A stretch of DNA of 64,000 nucleotides from Teredinibacter turnerae (GTDB lineage: Bacteria; Pseudomonadota; Gammaproteobacteria; Pseudomonadales; Cellvibrionaceae), in contig NZ_CP149817.1 of the NCBI RefSeq assembly GCF_037935975.1, forward strand, positions 372,001 to 436,000. Direction: 5' to 3'. Within the stretch, counting starts at the first letter, position 1. The number at the start of each line of letters is the position of its first letter. The position numbers and the translations under genes were made by a program. The notes under the pieces are model-generated. The model was not told where the DNA came from. It ran no database searches and worked only from the letters and a program-made list of their open reading frames with translations. Below are positions 8,812 through 18,389 of this stretch, one piece after another.

Positions 8812-9501
8812 TTAAACGGATAAATAAGCAGCGACTTGCTTTTCATCGACGGATTCGCGCAGTTCTTCGCGCACAATCTGGCCTTTTTCAATAACAAGAA
8901 TGCGGTCGGCAATATCCAGTGCGAAACTCAGTACCTGTTCGGACACAATGATGGACAGGCCGATTTCATCGCGAATACGTTTTAATGTGCGCGCCATATC
9001 GCGAATGATGGAAGGCTGAATACCTTCGGTCGGTTCATCCAGCAGCAATAAATCGGGCTTGCTGGCCAGCGCGCGGGCAATGGCGAGTTGCTGTTGCTGG
9101 CCGCCGGAGAGGTTGCCGCCGCGACGCCCTTTCATTTCCTTCAGTACCGGAAAAAGTTCGTACAAATTTTCTGGAATGGTTTTTTCTTTCACGGTGGTTA
9201 AGCCAGTTTCGATATTTTCTTTCACCGTCATCGTGGAAAAAATCATTCGACCCTGTGGCACAAATGCCACCCCAGCTTTTACCCGCTCGTAGCTTTTCAT
9301 ACCGGCGATGTTGGTTTCACCCAGGGTAACCTCGCCGGTTCGGCTGGGAATCATGCCGATCAACGAGCGCATTAAGGTGGTTTTTCCCATCCCGTTGCGG
9401 CCGAGTATGGCGACAATCTCATTTTTATTAACGTTGAAGTTCATATCGTGAATAACTTCACTCTGGCCATAGGCCACGCTGTAATTGGAAACGGCAAACA
9501 T
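8812..9501 (-). CDS. urtE: Urea/short-chain amide ABC transporter ATPase, UrtE type
   Basis: The 229-residue ATPase has Walker A GRNGMGKTT, the signature LSGGQQQQLAIARAL and Walker B LLLLDEPTEG followed by IQPSII, the sequence typical of UrtE. It is one of two ATPases powering a five-component branched-chain-amino-acid-type importer. It starts 14 bp after urtD. The 153-bp gap to fmdA is the largest in the operon and could carry an internal regulatory site. The relation to the Methylophilus FmdDEF amide transporter means the substrate could be formamide, acetamide or urea. Confidence 0.9.
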   Translation of the reverse strand: MFAVSNYSVAYGQSEVIHDMNFNVNKNEIVAILGRNGMGKTTLMRSLIGMIPSRTGEVTLGETNIAGMKSYERVKAGVAFVPQGRMIFSTMTVKENIETGLTTVKEKTIPENLYELFPVLKEMKGRRGGNLSGGQQQQLAIARALASKPDLLLLDEPTEGIQPSIIRDMARTLKRIRDEIGLSIIVSEQVLSFALDIADRILVIEKGQIVREELRESVDEKQVAAYLSV

Positions 9502-9515
9502 GGTCTCTTCTCCGC

Positions 9516-10262
9516 TTAATGACCTAGATACACTTCAACCACTTTCGGGTCATTTTTAACCCGCTCCATGGAGCCTTCTGAGAGCACTTTGCCCTGGTGC
9601 AGCACCGTGACCCGGTGCGCGATGTCTTCCACAAATTGCATATCGTGTTCAATAACAATCACTGAACGTCCCTGCGTAATGCGGTTGAGCAGTTCGGCGG
9701 TTTTTTTGCGCTCGGCGACAGACATGCCGGCGACGGGTTCGTCGAGCATCAGCAAATCCGGCTTTTGGATCAGCAACATGCCGATTTCCAGCCACTGCTT
9801 TTGGCCATGACTCAGCAGCCCCGCAGTTTTATTTAAATCCTCTGAAAGGAAAATAGTCTCGGCGACTTCTTCTACGGCAGCGATTACTTCCGCATCCCGT
9901 TTAAATGCCAGCGCACCGAATACACCGTGACCGCGTGGGAACGAAATCTCCAGGTTCTCGAACACTGTCAGGTCTTCATAGATAGAAGGGTTCTGAAATT
10001 TGCGACCAATACCTGCGTGCACGATGGCGTGCTCCGACATCTTGGTCAGTTCTTTACCGCGGAATTTAATCGAGCCGTCGGTCGCCTGAGTTTTGCCACA
10101 AATTAAATCCAGCACTGTGGTTTTGCCTGCGCCGTTAGGCCCGATAATTACCCGAATTTCATCTTCTTCCACATAAAACGAAAGATCGTTTACCGCTTTG
10201 AATCCGTCGAATGAGACCGTGAGCCCTTCTACGGCGAGCACAAAATCTTTTTTATCAACCAT
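9516..10262 (-). CDS. urtD: Urea/short-chain amide ABC transporter ATPase, UrtD type
   Basis: The 248-residue ATPase has Walker A GPNGAGKTT, the UrtD-type signature LSHGQKQWLEIGM, and Walker B LLMLDEPVAGM. The switch His is in VIVIEHDMQFVE. The C-terminus (HQGKVLSEGSMERVKND) is the usual LivG/UrtD tail. It pairs with UrtE to energise the UrtB-UrtC membrane channel on the cytoplasmic face. Gaps to urtC (11 bp) and urtE (14 bp) show tight operon organisation. Confidence 0.92.
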   Translation of the reverse strand: MVDKKDFVLAVEGLTVSFDGFKAVNDLSFYVEEDEIRVIIGPNGAGKTTVLDLICGKTQATDGSIKFRGKELTKMSEHAIVHAGIGRKFQNPSIYEDLTVFENLEISFPRGHGVFGALAFKRDAEVIAAVEEVAETIFLSEDLNKTAGLLSHGQKQWLEIGMLLIQKPDLLMLDEPVAGMSVAERKKTAELLNRITQGRSVIVIEHDMQFVEDIAHRVTVLHQGKVLSEGSMERVKNDPKVVEVYLGH

Positions 10263-10273
10263 GGTCAGGCTCC

Positions 10274-11416
10274 TCAGTCTGCGGTTACGGGTGAATTACT
10301 ATTGGTGCTCTCGCGTTGACTTAGCAGCTTGGAGAGCGCTTTATCGACCCAGGGCTTGGCGTGAGTTTGATACAGGCCCGCGAGGCCGGATGGGAAGGCC
10401 ATTACTACGCCGATAAACAGCGCGCCCATGGCAAATAGCCACAGTTCCGGGAAGGATTCGGAAAAGGTGGTCTTGGCCCAATTGATTAACAATGTGCCGT
10501 AGACTGCGCCGATAATGGACATGCGACCGCCCACGGCACAGAAAATAACAAGCTCAATTGACGGTACGATGCCGACAAAAGACGGCGACATAAAACCCAC
10601 TTGCAGAGTAAACATAGCGCCGCCAATCGCGGAGAATGCCGCCCCCATACAAAACACAAACGTTTTGAAATTGGACACGTCGTAGCCGGAAAAGCGAACC
10701 CGGTCTTCGCGCTCGCGCATCGCTAACAAAATGCGACCGAGCTTGCTTTTGCGAACAAATTGCGCGAACAGCAGGCAAGCGAATAACAAAATACCATTCA
10801 CAAAATACAACACGTATTTGGCGGAATCGGTGCGAATATCCCAGCCGAGCAGTGTGCGTAAATCGGTAATGCCATTGACGCCGCCGGTGTAACCCTGCTG
10901 GCCGATAATCAGAATGGTCAGAATGGATGCAACGGCCTGGGTAATAATGGCGAAGTAAACACCGCCCACGCGACGCTTAAACATGGCCACGCCGATAATG
11001 TAGGCAAATATGGTGGGTACCACTAAAACCGCGACAAGCGTAAACGGCAGGCTGTGGAAGGGTTCCCAAAACCAGGGCAGTTCAGTGAGCTGATTCCAGT
11101 CCATAAAATCGGGAATACCGGGCGTGGACTGAATTTTTGTTGCTTCGGGGGTTGATGCTTCCAATTTAAGAAACATCGCCATGCAGTAACCACCAAGGCC
11201 AAAAAACACACCCTGGCCAAGGCTGAGAATACCGCCGTAACCCCAGCAGAGTACCAGGCCAACTGCAACGAAGGCGTAGGTGAGGTATTTGCCAATTAAG
11301 TTGAGACGGAAAATATCGGTGCACAGAGGCATCACGATAAAAATAACCACCGCCAGCACCACAAAGCTGATTAGATCCTGACGGGGCATAAATGCGCGAA
11401 GCGTAGTTTTCGACAT
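10274..11416 (-). CDS. urtC: Urea/short-chain amide ABC transporter permease, UrtC type
   Basis: The 380-residue polytopic inner-membrane protein of the LivM/UrtC family has about nine to ten hydrophobic segments. It contains CWGYGGILSLGQGVFFGLGGYCMAMFLK, the UrtC hallmark, and the cytoplasmic EAA-like loop MREREDRVRFSGYDVSNFKTFVF. It forms the translocation path with UrtB. The stop-to-start gap from urtB is 16 bp. Confidence 0.92.
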   Translation of the reverse strand: MSKTTLRAFMPRQDLISFVVLAVVIFIVMPLCTDIFRLNLIGKYLTYAFVAVGLVLCWGYGGILSLGQGVFFGLGGYCMAMFLKLEASTPEATKIQSTPGIPDFMDWNQLTELPWFWEPFHSLPFTLVAVLVVPTIFAYIIGVAMFKRRVGGVYFAIITQAVASILTILIIGQQGYTGGVNGITDLRTLLGWDIRTDSAKYVLYFVNGILLFACLLFAQFVRKSKLGRILLAMREREDRVRFSGYDVSNFKTFVFCMGAAFSAIGGAMFTLQVGFMSPSFVGIVPSIELVIFCAVGGRMSIIGAVYGTLLINWAKTTFSESFPELWLFAMGALFIGVVMAFPSGLAGLYQTHAKPWVDKALSKLLSQRESTNSNSPVTAD

Positions 11417-11432
11417 AAAGCGTGGCCTCCGA

Positions 11433-12359
11433 TTAATGACGAATTTTGAGTGCGAACAAACCTTGCGGCCGCAGCATCAAAATACCGACTACTACAAGCA
11501 GGGTTAGAACTTTGGCCATGGAGCCGGAGAGGAAAAATTCCATCGTCGATTGTGCTTGGGAAATAGTGAACGCCGACGCTATGGTGCCGAGCAGACTTTG
11601 CGCACCGCCAAATACCACCACCAGGAAGGTATCCACAATATAAAGCTGGCCTGCAGTGGGGCCGGTTGAACCAATCATGGTAAATGCGCTTCCGGCAACA
11701 CCGGCAATGGCGCATCCCAGAGCAAACGTCATGCGGTCGCTTTTTTCGGTGTTTATGCCCACTGCGCCAGCCATTGGACGGTTTTGCACAACCGCGCGAA
11801 CCTGGCCGCCCCAGCGGGATTTAAACATCAATAAATAAACGGATATGGAAATAACAATGGTGAGCCCCATAACAAAAAGACCGTTAATGGGAATATCGAT
11901 GGTGTCGGTCATGGGAATGGAGCCCATCAACCAGTCTGGTAGTGATACGCCAACCTCACGGGCGCCGAACACGGTGCGATACAGCTGCTGCATGATAAGG
12001 CTCAAACCCCAGGTTGCGAGCAAGGTGTCCAGCGGTCGCTTGTAGAGATGGCGAATCATTGCCCATTCCACGAATGCACCCAGCGCACCAGCGGTAAAAA
12101 ACGCAGCGATCATCGCGATAAAAAAGTAGATGCTGAACAGCGCGGGCATATACTCAGAAAATAAATTGGAAATCAGGTAGGTGACGTATGCACCTAGAAT
12201 CATAAATTCGCCATGGGCCATATTAATAACGCCCATCTGGCCAAAAATAATGGCGAGGCCCAATGCCATTAAGACGAACACCGAAAACAAAATGAGTCCG
12301 GCGAACCCCTGCATGGCAAAGATGGAGACTAATTCTGCTGTTGTGTATTCAGAGAACAT
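11433..12359 (-). CDS. urtB: Urea/short-chain amide ABC transporter permease, UrtB type
   Basis: Start MFSEYTTAEL at 12359 is chosen because GAGGAAAC lies just upstream; an earlier in-frame start at 12431 would add 24 hydrophilic residues. The 308-residue LivH/UrtB-type permease has about eight membrane segments and the conserved GQMGVINMAHGEFMILGAY and RPMAGAVGINTEKSDRMTFA segments. The latter is the ATPase-contacting loop. The C-terminal LMLRPQGLFALK is typical of this family. It is the second gene of the operon, about 100 bp after urtA. Confidence 0.92.
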   Translation of the reverse strand: MFSEYTTAELVSIFAMQGFAGLILFSVFVLMALGLAIIFGQMGVINMAHGEFMILGAYVTYLISNLFSEYMPALFSIYFFIAMIAAFFTAGALGAFVEWAMIRHLYKRPLDTLLATWGLSLIMQQLYRTVFGAREVGVSLPDWLMGSIPMTDTIDIPINGLFVMGLTIVISISVYLLMFKSRWGGQVRAVVQNRPMAGAVGINTEKSDRMTFALGCAIAGVAGSAFTMIGSTGPTAGQLYIVDTFLVVVFGGAQSLLGTIASAFTISQAQSTMEFFLSGSMAKVLTLLVVVGILMLRPQGLFALKIRH

Positions 12360-12461
12360 ACTGTTTCCTCTTGCGCGATTCCGGTTTTCTGAGTTCGCCG
12401 AGAAAGCCGGTAAAAAATATCTGGAAGGCAATTGGGGCTGTTGCCAGCCCCGAAAAGAAAG

Positions 12462-13724
12462 TTACTGGTAACCTTTGGGGAAGGGGTCTGGTTCCATCAG
12501 CTCTTTGGTCTCGTACACCACATCGTACTGGCCATCTTTTTTGGCGTGGCCGACGCGGGTTTTTGACCACAGGTGATGGTTCTCGTGAATACGCACGTAA
12601 CCTTCAGGTGCGGTTGTTAACTCGATACCGGGCGATGCTTCACGCACTTTGTCGATATCGAATGAACCGGCTTTTTCAACGGCCGCTTTCCACAACCAGG
12701 GGCCAAGATAAGCGGCTTGTGTTACGTCGCCGATAACAATGTCATCGCCGTATTTTTCTTTAAACGCTTTCACAAAGGCTTTGTTGTTGGGGTTGTCCAG
12801 GCTTTGGAAATATTTCATGGCCGCGTAGGCGCCTTCGATATTTTCACCGCCAATGCCACGGATTTCATCTTCAGTTACCGAGATGGTCAGCAGCAGTGGT
12901 TTTTCTTTGGTGAGGTCGATACCCGCGGCTTTAAGTTGTTTGTAGAAAGCCACGTTGGAACCACCGACAACAATTCCGTAGATAACGTCTGGTTTTTTCA
13001 GCTTGATTTTGTTGATAACGGAGTTGAACTGCGTGTGGCCAAGTGGGTAGTACTCTTCGCCCACGACTTTTAAGCCTTTTTTCTCGATATGCTTTCGCGC
13101 AATTTTGTTGGAGGTGCGTGGCCAGATGTAGTCGGAGCCGAGGAGGAAGAATTTCTTAGCGCCTTTTTCTTTTACCACCCAATCAATCCCCGCAAGAATT
13201 TGCTGGGTTGCTTCCTGGCCGGTGTAAATAACGTTGGGTGACTGCTCCAATCCCTCGTAGAAGGTTGGGTAATACAGCATGCCGTTGTATTGCTCAAATA
13301 CGGGAAGTACGGCTTTGCGGGAAGCGGAGGTCCAGCAGCCGAACACTGCGGCTACGTTGTCGTTTACCAGGAGCTTTTTCGATTTTTCGGCGAAGGTCGG
13401 CCAGTCACTGGCGCCATCTTCCTGAATGTATTTGATTTTGCGGCCGAGGACACCGCCCATCGCGTTGATCTGCTCGATGGCGAGTTTTTCAGCCTGCACG
13501 GAGCCAGTTTCGCTGATCGCCATGGTGCCGGTAACCGAGTGCAGAATACCGACGGTAACTTCGTCGTCAGTCACTGCCAGGCCGGTGGTGTTAACGGCAG
13601 CCGTTTTTGGCGCGGCGTATGCGGTAGTGGCTAACATGATCGAGGCGCTGAGAGCGGCCGTGGCGCACAGCAGTGCGCGCCGCGAATAGCGGCCAAGAGC
13701 TTTGCTAAGGGGGACTTTTTTCAT
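12462..13724 (-). CDS. urtA: Periplasmic urea/short-chain amide binding protein, UrtA/FmdD type
   Basis: The 420-residue protein has a Sec signal peptide (after an arginine-rich n-region, cleavage near AYAAPK) followed by a family type-1 periplasmic binding fold: VTVGILHSVTGTMAISETG, then EQINAMGGVLGRKI and GCWTSASRKAVLPVFE. This set defines the UrtA/FmdD/AmiC subgroup that binds urea and short amides. A GAGGAAA ribosome binding site precedes ATG 13724. As first gene of the operon it faces the divergent permease-kinase gene across a 331-bp control region. The co-encoded formamidase suggests formamide as ligand, but that is inferred. Confidence 0.92.
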   Translation of the reverse strand: MKKVPLSKALGRYSRRALLCATAALSASIMLATTAYAAPKTAAVNTTGLAVTDDEVTVGILHSVTGTMAISETGSVQAEKLAIEQINAMGGVLGRKIKYIQEDGASDWPTFAEKSKKLLVNDNVAAVFGCWTSASRKAVLPVFEQYNGMLYYPTFYEGLEQSPNVIYTGQEATQQILAGIDWVVKEKGAKKFFLLGSDYIWPRTSNKIARKHIEKKGLKVVGEEYYPLGHTQFNSVINKIKLKKPDVIYGIVVGGSNVAFYKQLKAAGIDLTKEKPLLLTISVTEDEIRGIGGENIEGAYAAMKYFQSLDNPNNKAFVKAFKEKYGDDIVIGDVTQAAYLGPWLWKAAVEKAGSFDIDKVREASPGIELTTAPEGYVRIHENHHLWSKTRVGHAKKDGQYDVVYETKELMEPDPFPKGYQ

Positions 13725-14055
13725 GGGGTTTCCTCGTTGTTGTATAGGTATGTGCTCGGGGGTGAGCGCATGTGTGTAGCAACGGGAACCAGTATTGAAA
13801 TTTTTACACTGTATGCCTATTCGCGTATGTGCGCATGCGCCTACGTCATTTGACGCATAGGCGCAGCGGGCTGTGGAGTGCTATGGTCGCGCGATCACAA
13901 GTGTTGCAGGCAAGCGCGGAGGCGGACGGTTTGGGTTCAGCTAACAGTGGCTGGCATTAGGTCGGTAGCGGGTTGAAGCCATGCAGAGTGTGTACGTCGA
14001 TGGCACACAATCTAAAGAATGCAAAGAGCGCCAAATGGTGTACGATGATTAACCC
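13725..14055. promoter_or_regulatory. Divergent control region between urtA and the permease-kinase gene
   Basis: The region separates two operons facing away from each other and has no gene. It contains a long imperfect inverted repeat at 13836-13866 (arms TGCGCCTACGTCA and TGACGCATAGGCGCA, with a two-base insertion in one arm) and a related GCGTATGTGCGCATGCGC run just before it. The LuxR-type regulator encoded at 17478 is the obvious candidate binder. No properly spaced sigma-54 promoter was found here. Confidence 0.45.
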
Positions 14056-17000
14056 ATGACAGCCAAACAAGACATCTTCCGCATTCGACGCAACTACAAC
14101 CAGTGGGTGAACAACCAGACTCTGGAAGACTATGCGTTGCGCTTTACCGCCAAGAGCGCGCGGCGCTGGCCACTGTTGCGGGTCGCCAATACCGCGTTGG
14201 GTGCGATCTCGTTTTTAGCGCTGGAAGCCATCGGTGGCACCATCACCCTCAATTACGGTTTTAGCAACGCTGCTACGGCCATCTTGCTGGTAGGGTTGAT
14301 TATTCTGCTGGCGGGAATTCCCATCTGTTACTACGCCGCACGGGACGGTGTGGATATTGACCTGCTCACCCGGGGTGCGGGATTCGGCTACATCGGTTCT
14401 ACCGCGACTTCGCTGATTTACGCCTCGTTTACCTTTATTTTCTTCGCGCTCGAAGCCGCGATTCTGGCGGTGGTATTGCAGCTGTGGTTCGGACTCCCAC
14501 TGGCGATGGGTTACATCGTCTGCTCGCTGGTGGTGATTCCGATTGTGACCCATGGCATTACCTGGATCAGTCGCTTTCAGCTTTGGACACAACCACTCTG
14601 GGTGGTGCTCCAACTGTTGCCCTTTGTTTTTCTGTTGGGCCATGAGTTCGAACTGGTGCGTGCATGGGTGAGTTTCGACGGATTGCACAATGCAACGCCC
14701 GATATCGATGTGAGCCTGATTTATTTTGGCGCGGCAGCGGCGGTGCTGTTCTCGTTGATTGCGCAAATTGGCGAACAGGTGGATTACCTTCGATTTCTGC
14801 CGGAAAAAACCGCCGATAACCGCGTGCGTTGGTGGGTGGCCGTGCTCACCGCAGGGCCCGGCTGGATCGTGCTGGGGGTGATAAAGGTGTTCGCAGGGTC
14901 GCTGCTGGCGTACCTGGCGTTCAGCCAGGGCGTCAGTGCCGACAAAGCCGCTGACCCGGCGCGCATGTATATGCTTGCGTTTTCCTACGTGGTGCAACAA
15001 CCTGAGGCGGCGTTGGCTCTCGCGGGAATCTTTGTGATTGTGTCGCAGCTCAAAATTAATGTGACCAATGCCTACGCCGGGTCTATCGCTTGGTCCAATT
15101 TTTTTTCCCGCTTGACTCACAGTCACCCCGGCCGCGTGGTATGGCTGGTGTTCAACGTGGCTATAGCGCTGCTGCTGATGGAACTGGGGGTATATCACGC
15201 GTTCGAGAAAACTTTGGGCGTTTACGCGATTGTGGCAGTGGCCTGGGTGGGCGCACTGGTGTCCGATCTGGTGGTTAACAAGCCGCTGGGGCTCAGCCCA
15301 CCCAAAATAGAATTTCGCCGCGCCTACCTGCACGATATTAATCCGGTGGGTGTCGGCTCCATGGTAACGGCCTCCGTGGTCGGTATTTTCCTGTACCTGG
15401 GTATGCTCGGGGATATTGCCCGGGCGCTCGCTCACTTTATTACACTGGCCACGGCATTCGCACTTGCGCCGGCCATTGCCTGGCTAACCCGTGGTCGATT
15501 TTATATCGCGCGTGAACCACATATTTTTGCGGTGGATGAGGCGGAAAGCGGTACCTGCTGTATTTGCCAGAACCACTACGAAGTGGAGGATATGGCGCAC
15601 TGTCCGGCTTATGCCGGGCCGATCTGCTCGCTGTGCTGTTCGCTGGATTCCCGCTGTCAGGACTCCTGCAAGCCGGTGAAAAAAATTCCCGAAATGGCGA
15701 TTGATCTGCTCGCGCATATATTGCCGAAGTCGGTAGCGGAACACCTTAATTCGCGGCTGGTACATTTTGCAGCCTTGCTTATGGTGGTGGCGGCAATAAC
15801 CGGGGTATTGCTCTCGCTCATCTATACCAACAGTCTTACGCCGCTGCCTGCCACCAATGCCTTGCTCTCGGCGATGTTGTGGAAAGTGTTTTTTATTCTG
15901 TTGATTATTGCCGGAGTCGTCGCCTGGTTGTTTGTGCTTGCCCACGAAAGCCGGCTGGTTGCGCAGGAGGAATCGCAGCGGCAGAACCGCTTGTTACAGG
16001 AAGAAATCACCGCGCACGAAGAAACCGACCGCAAGCTGCAGCAGGCCAAAGAAAAAGCTGAAGCGGCCAACAGCGCAAAAAGTCGCTATCTCACCGGTAT
16101 TAGCCATGAACTGCGCTCGCCCTTAAACTCCATTCTTGGCTATGCCCAGTTGTTAGAGCACGACGAAGAAATCAGCGAAAACAAGCGCTACCAACTCTCG
16201 GTTATTCGCAACAGCGGCGAGCATCTTTCCGACCTTATTGAAGGCCTGCTGGATATTTCAAAAATCGAATCCGGGCGCCTGGATATTCACCGGGACCAAG
16301 TGCGTATTTCTGCGTTACTGGATCAGCTGGTATATATGTTTCGGTTACAGGCAGAAGAAAAAGGGTTGCGGTTTGAATACCAGTGCCACTCGGTGTTAGC
16401 GGAATATGTCACCACTGATGAAAAACGATTGCGCCAGATATTGATTAACCTGTTATCCAATGCGGTGAAATTTACCGAGCGTGGCGGTGTGAGTTTTTCT
16501 GTGCGCTATCGCAGTCAGGTAGCGGAATTTTCAATTAGAGACACGGGCGTTGGTATTCCCGAGGATGAGCTGGAACGTATTTTCCGTCCCTTTGAACGGG
16601 TACGCACGCCGGGGTCACCACAGGTCAGCGGCACTGGGCTTGGGTTAACCATTACCCGCCTGTTGGTGGATATTATGGGGGGTGACCTGGAAGTGGTGAA
16701 CAACCCGGAAGGTGGCTGTACGTTTACGGTGTGGATGATGCTGTCGCAAGTGGTAACCCCGGTCTCAGTGCAGCCTTCCAGTCAACGGGTTTACGGTTAT
16801 GAAGGTGCAAGGCGCACCGTTATGGTAGTGGATGACGATCCTTCGCACCGGGGTTTAATCAGCGATATGCTCGGGCCCCTGGGTTTTTACGTATTGGAAG
16901 CGCAAAGTGCAGCGGCCTGTTTGCACGCCTGCGATGAACTGGTACCGGATTTATTCCTGCTCGATATCTCCATGCCTGAAAGGGATGGGATTCAATTAGC

Positions 17001-17478
17001 CAGCGATCTGCGCGAGCGCGGTTACGATACACCGATAATGATGCTCTCTGCTGTGATTCGCGAAGACAACCAGCAACACACTATGGCGAATCTGTTGGAA
17101 CACCCGTACGACGATTTTCTGGTGAAGCCGGTAAAACTGCAGCGCCTGCTGGAAAAACTGCGCTTTCATTTGGATCTGGAATGGCAGTACCAGCCGTTGG
17201 CGAACACCCAGCGCAGTAGCGAGCTGTTTACCCAGCGCCAATTTACTACGGCTGATATGCCGCCGCAGGCCACGATCGAAGAATTGTGTCAATTGGCGGA
17301 AATAGGCCATTTGAGCGGGTTAAAACAAAAAATAAGCGAAATAGAAGAGGGGCAGTTAGCAGGCGAAGCCTTCGTACAACAGATTAAGCAATTGATATTT
17401 CGTGTGCAGTTTAGCGTGATTATCGAGCTGCTGCGCGACGCAGGAAAACACAACGCGGTACGAGAGGCAAATGGATAA
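14056..17478 (+). CDS. NCS1-type permease fused to hybrid sensor histidine kinase
   Basis: The 1140-residue inner-membrane protein has residues about 1-480 as a cytosine/allantoin-permease (NCS1)-like transporter: NYNQWVNNQTLEDYALRFT, then about 12 membrane segments. A cysteine-rich block at about 493-545 (CCICQNHYEVEDMAHC, CSLCCSLDSRCQDSC) looks like a metal- or redox-binding cluster. Two further membrane helices and a coiled coil lead to HisKA with H684 in SHELRSPLNS, HATPase with NLLSNAVKF, DTGVGIP and GTGLGL, then a receiver domain with phospho-acceptor D970. About 100 residues follow. The layout parallels CbrA, where a solute symporter is tied to a kinase. Its place opposite urt-fmd suggests it senses or carries an amide or urea-type nitrogen compound (inference). 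It overlaps the next gene by one base. Confidence 0.88.
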   Translation: MTAKQDIFRIRRNYNQWVNNQTLEDYALRFTAKSARRWPLLRVANTALGAISFLALEAIGGTITLNYGFSNAATAILLVGLIILLAGIPICYYAARDGVDIDLLTRGAGFGYIGSTATSLIYASFTFIFFALEAAILAVVLQLWFGLPLAMGYIVCSLVVIPIVTHGITWISRFQLWTQPLWVVLQLLPFVFLLGHEFELVRAWVSFDGLHNATPDIDVSLIYFGAAAAVLFSLIAQIGEQVDYLRFLPEKTADNRVRWWVAVLTAGPGWIVLGVIKVFAGSLLAYLAFSQGVSADKAADPARMYMLAFSYVVQQPEAALALAGIFVIVSQLKINVTNAYAGSIAWSNFFSRLTHSHPGRVVWLVFNVAIALLLMELGVYHAFEKTLGVYAIVAVAWVGALVSDLVVNKPLGLSPPKIEFRRAYLHDINPVGVGSMVTASVVGIFLYLGMLGDIARALAHFITLATAFALAPAIAWLTRGRFYIAREPHIFAVDEAESGTCCICQNHYEVEDMAHCPAYAGPICSLCCSLDSRCQDSCKPVKKIPEMAIDLLAHILPKSVAEHLNSRLVHFAALLMVVAAITGVLLSLIYTNSLTPLPATNALLSAMLWKVFFILLIIAGVVAWLFVLAHESRLVAQEESQRQNRLLQEEITAHEETDRKLQQAKEKAEAANSAKSRYLTGISHELRSPLNSILGYAQLLEHDEEISENKRYQLSVIRNSGEHLSDLIEGLLDISKIESGRLDIHRDQVRISALLDQLVYMFRLQAEEKGLRFEYQCHSVLAEYVTTDEKRLRQILINLLSNAVKFTERGGVSFSVRYRSQVAEFSIRDTGVGIPEDELERIFRPFERVRTPGSPQVSGTGLGLTITRLLVDIMGGDLEVVNNPEGGCTFTVWMMLSQVVTPVSVQPSSQRVYGYEGARRTVMVVDDDPSHRGLISDMLGPLGFYVLEAQSAAACLHACDELVPDLFLLDISMPERDGIQLASDLRERGYDTPIMMLSAVIREDNQQHTMANLLEHPYDDFLVKPVKLQRLLEKLRFHLDLEWQYQPLANTQRSSELFTQRQFTTADMPPQATIEELCQLAEIGHLSGLKQKISEIEEGQLAGEAFVQQIKQLIFRVQFSVIIELLRDAGKHNAVREANG

Positions 17479-18389
17479 TGGTGAGTGAACGCGCGGATGG
17501 CGAGCGCAGAGATTTAATTCTGGTGGTCGACGATTCACCGGAAACCGTCGGTATGCTGAATGACACACTTGAGGCCGCTGGCATGACTACCCTGGTAGCC
17601 CTGGAGGGCAACCAGGCATTGAACATCGCCCGTCGCATGTTGCCCGATATTATTTTGTTGGATGCAGTAATGCCGGCAATGGACGGTTTTGAAGTGTGTC
17701 GTCAATTAAAAGCAGACCCAGAATTGCGTGCTATTCCTGTTATTTTTATGACCGGATTGAAAGATACGGAAAATGTGGTACGCGGGTTTGAAGTGGGCGG
17801 CGTGGATTACGTAACCAAGCCCATCGTTAACGGCGAATTAATTGCACGAATGCGGGTGCACCTTGCCAACGCGCGGCTCACGCTCAGCGCGCAGACTGCG
17901 TTGGATACAGCAGGGCAGTGTATGTTTGCGGCAAACAATGCGGGTGAACTTATTTGGACAACGCCGCAAGTGAATCAATTACTGGAGGCCGCCAACCAAG
18001 GTGACTGGCTGCAAAAGCAGTTGCAGGTGGAAATTCGTACCTGGCTTGCCCACGGGCCGAATATCGGCATGGGCGTCAATCTGACAACACCAAACCGGTC
18101 CTTGCGTCTGGTGTACTTGGGCAACAGTGCGCCCAATGAAATTTTGATTCGCTTGATCGATAACGACAAGCCGGATGAGGCCTCGCGCTTGCGCGAACAC
18201 CTGCCGCTGACCACCCGCGAGTCGGAAGTGCTTTTGTGGCTCGCACGAGGTAAAACCAACCGCGAAATAGGTCAGATTCTGGGCACCAGCCCGCGTACCA
18301 TCAACAAACATCTGGAACAGATCTACAAAAAGCTGGAAGTGGAAAATCGCACGACTGCGGCGGCGAAGGCGTTGCAGTATCTGGCCTAA
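17478..18389 (+). CDS. LuxR-family response regulator paired with the permease-kinase
   Basis: The ATG shares its A with the kinase stop codon (TAATG), so the two are translationally coupled. Residues about 10-125 form a receiver domain (LILVVDDSP, phospho-acceptor D62 in LLDAVMP, and K of YVTKPI). Residues about 130-230 are a linker of unknown fold. Residues about 238-303 are a LuxR/FixJ helix-turn-helix (LTTRESEVLLWLARGKTNRE, SPRTINKHLEQIYKKL). It probably receives phosphate from the upstream hybrid kinase and controls the divergent urt-fmd operon; the target is inferred from position only. Confidence 0.9.
   Translation: MVSERADGERRDLILVVDDSPETVGMLNDTLEAAGMTTLVALEGNQALNIARRMLPDIILLDAVMPAMDGFEVCRQLKADPELRAIPVIFMTGLKDTENVVRGFEVGGVDYVTKPIVNGELIARMRVHLANARLTLSAQTALDTAGQCMFAANNAGELIWTTPQVNQLLEAANQGDWLQKQLQVEIRTWLAHGPNIGMGVNLTTPNRSLRLVYLGNSAPNEILIRLIDNDKPDEASRLREHLPLTTRESEVLLWLARGKTNREIGQILGTSPRTINKHLEQIYKKLEVENRTTAAAKALQYLA

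Noticed and set aside
13725-14055. Possible sigma-54 promoter at TGGCACACAATC in the urt control region
   Set aside because: The GG-GC spacing is wrong (no GC ten bases after GG).
14215-15435. A 406-residue reverse frame opposite the permease part of the kinase gene
   Set aside because: His/Gln/Arg-rich with no motif and fully antisense to a well-supported membrane domain; it is a shadow of GC-rich codon use.
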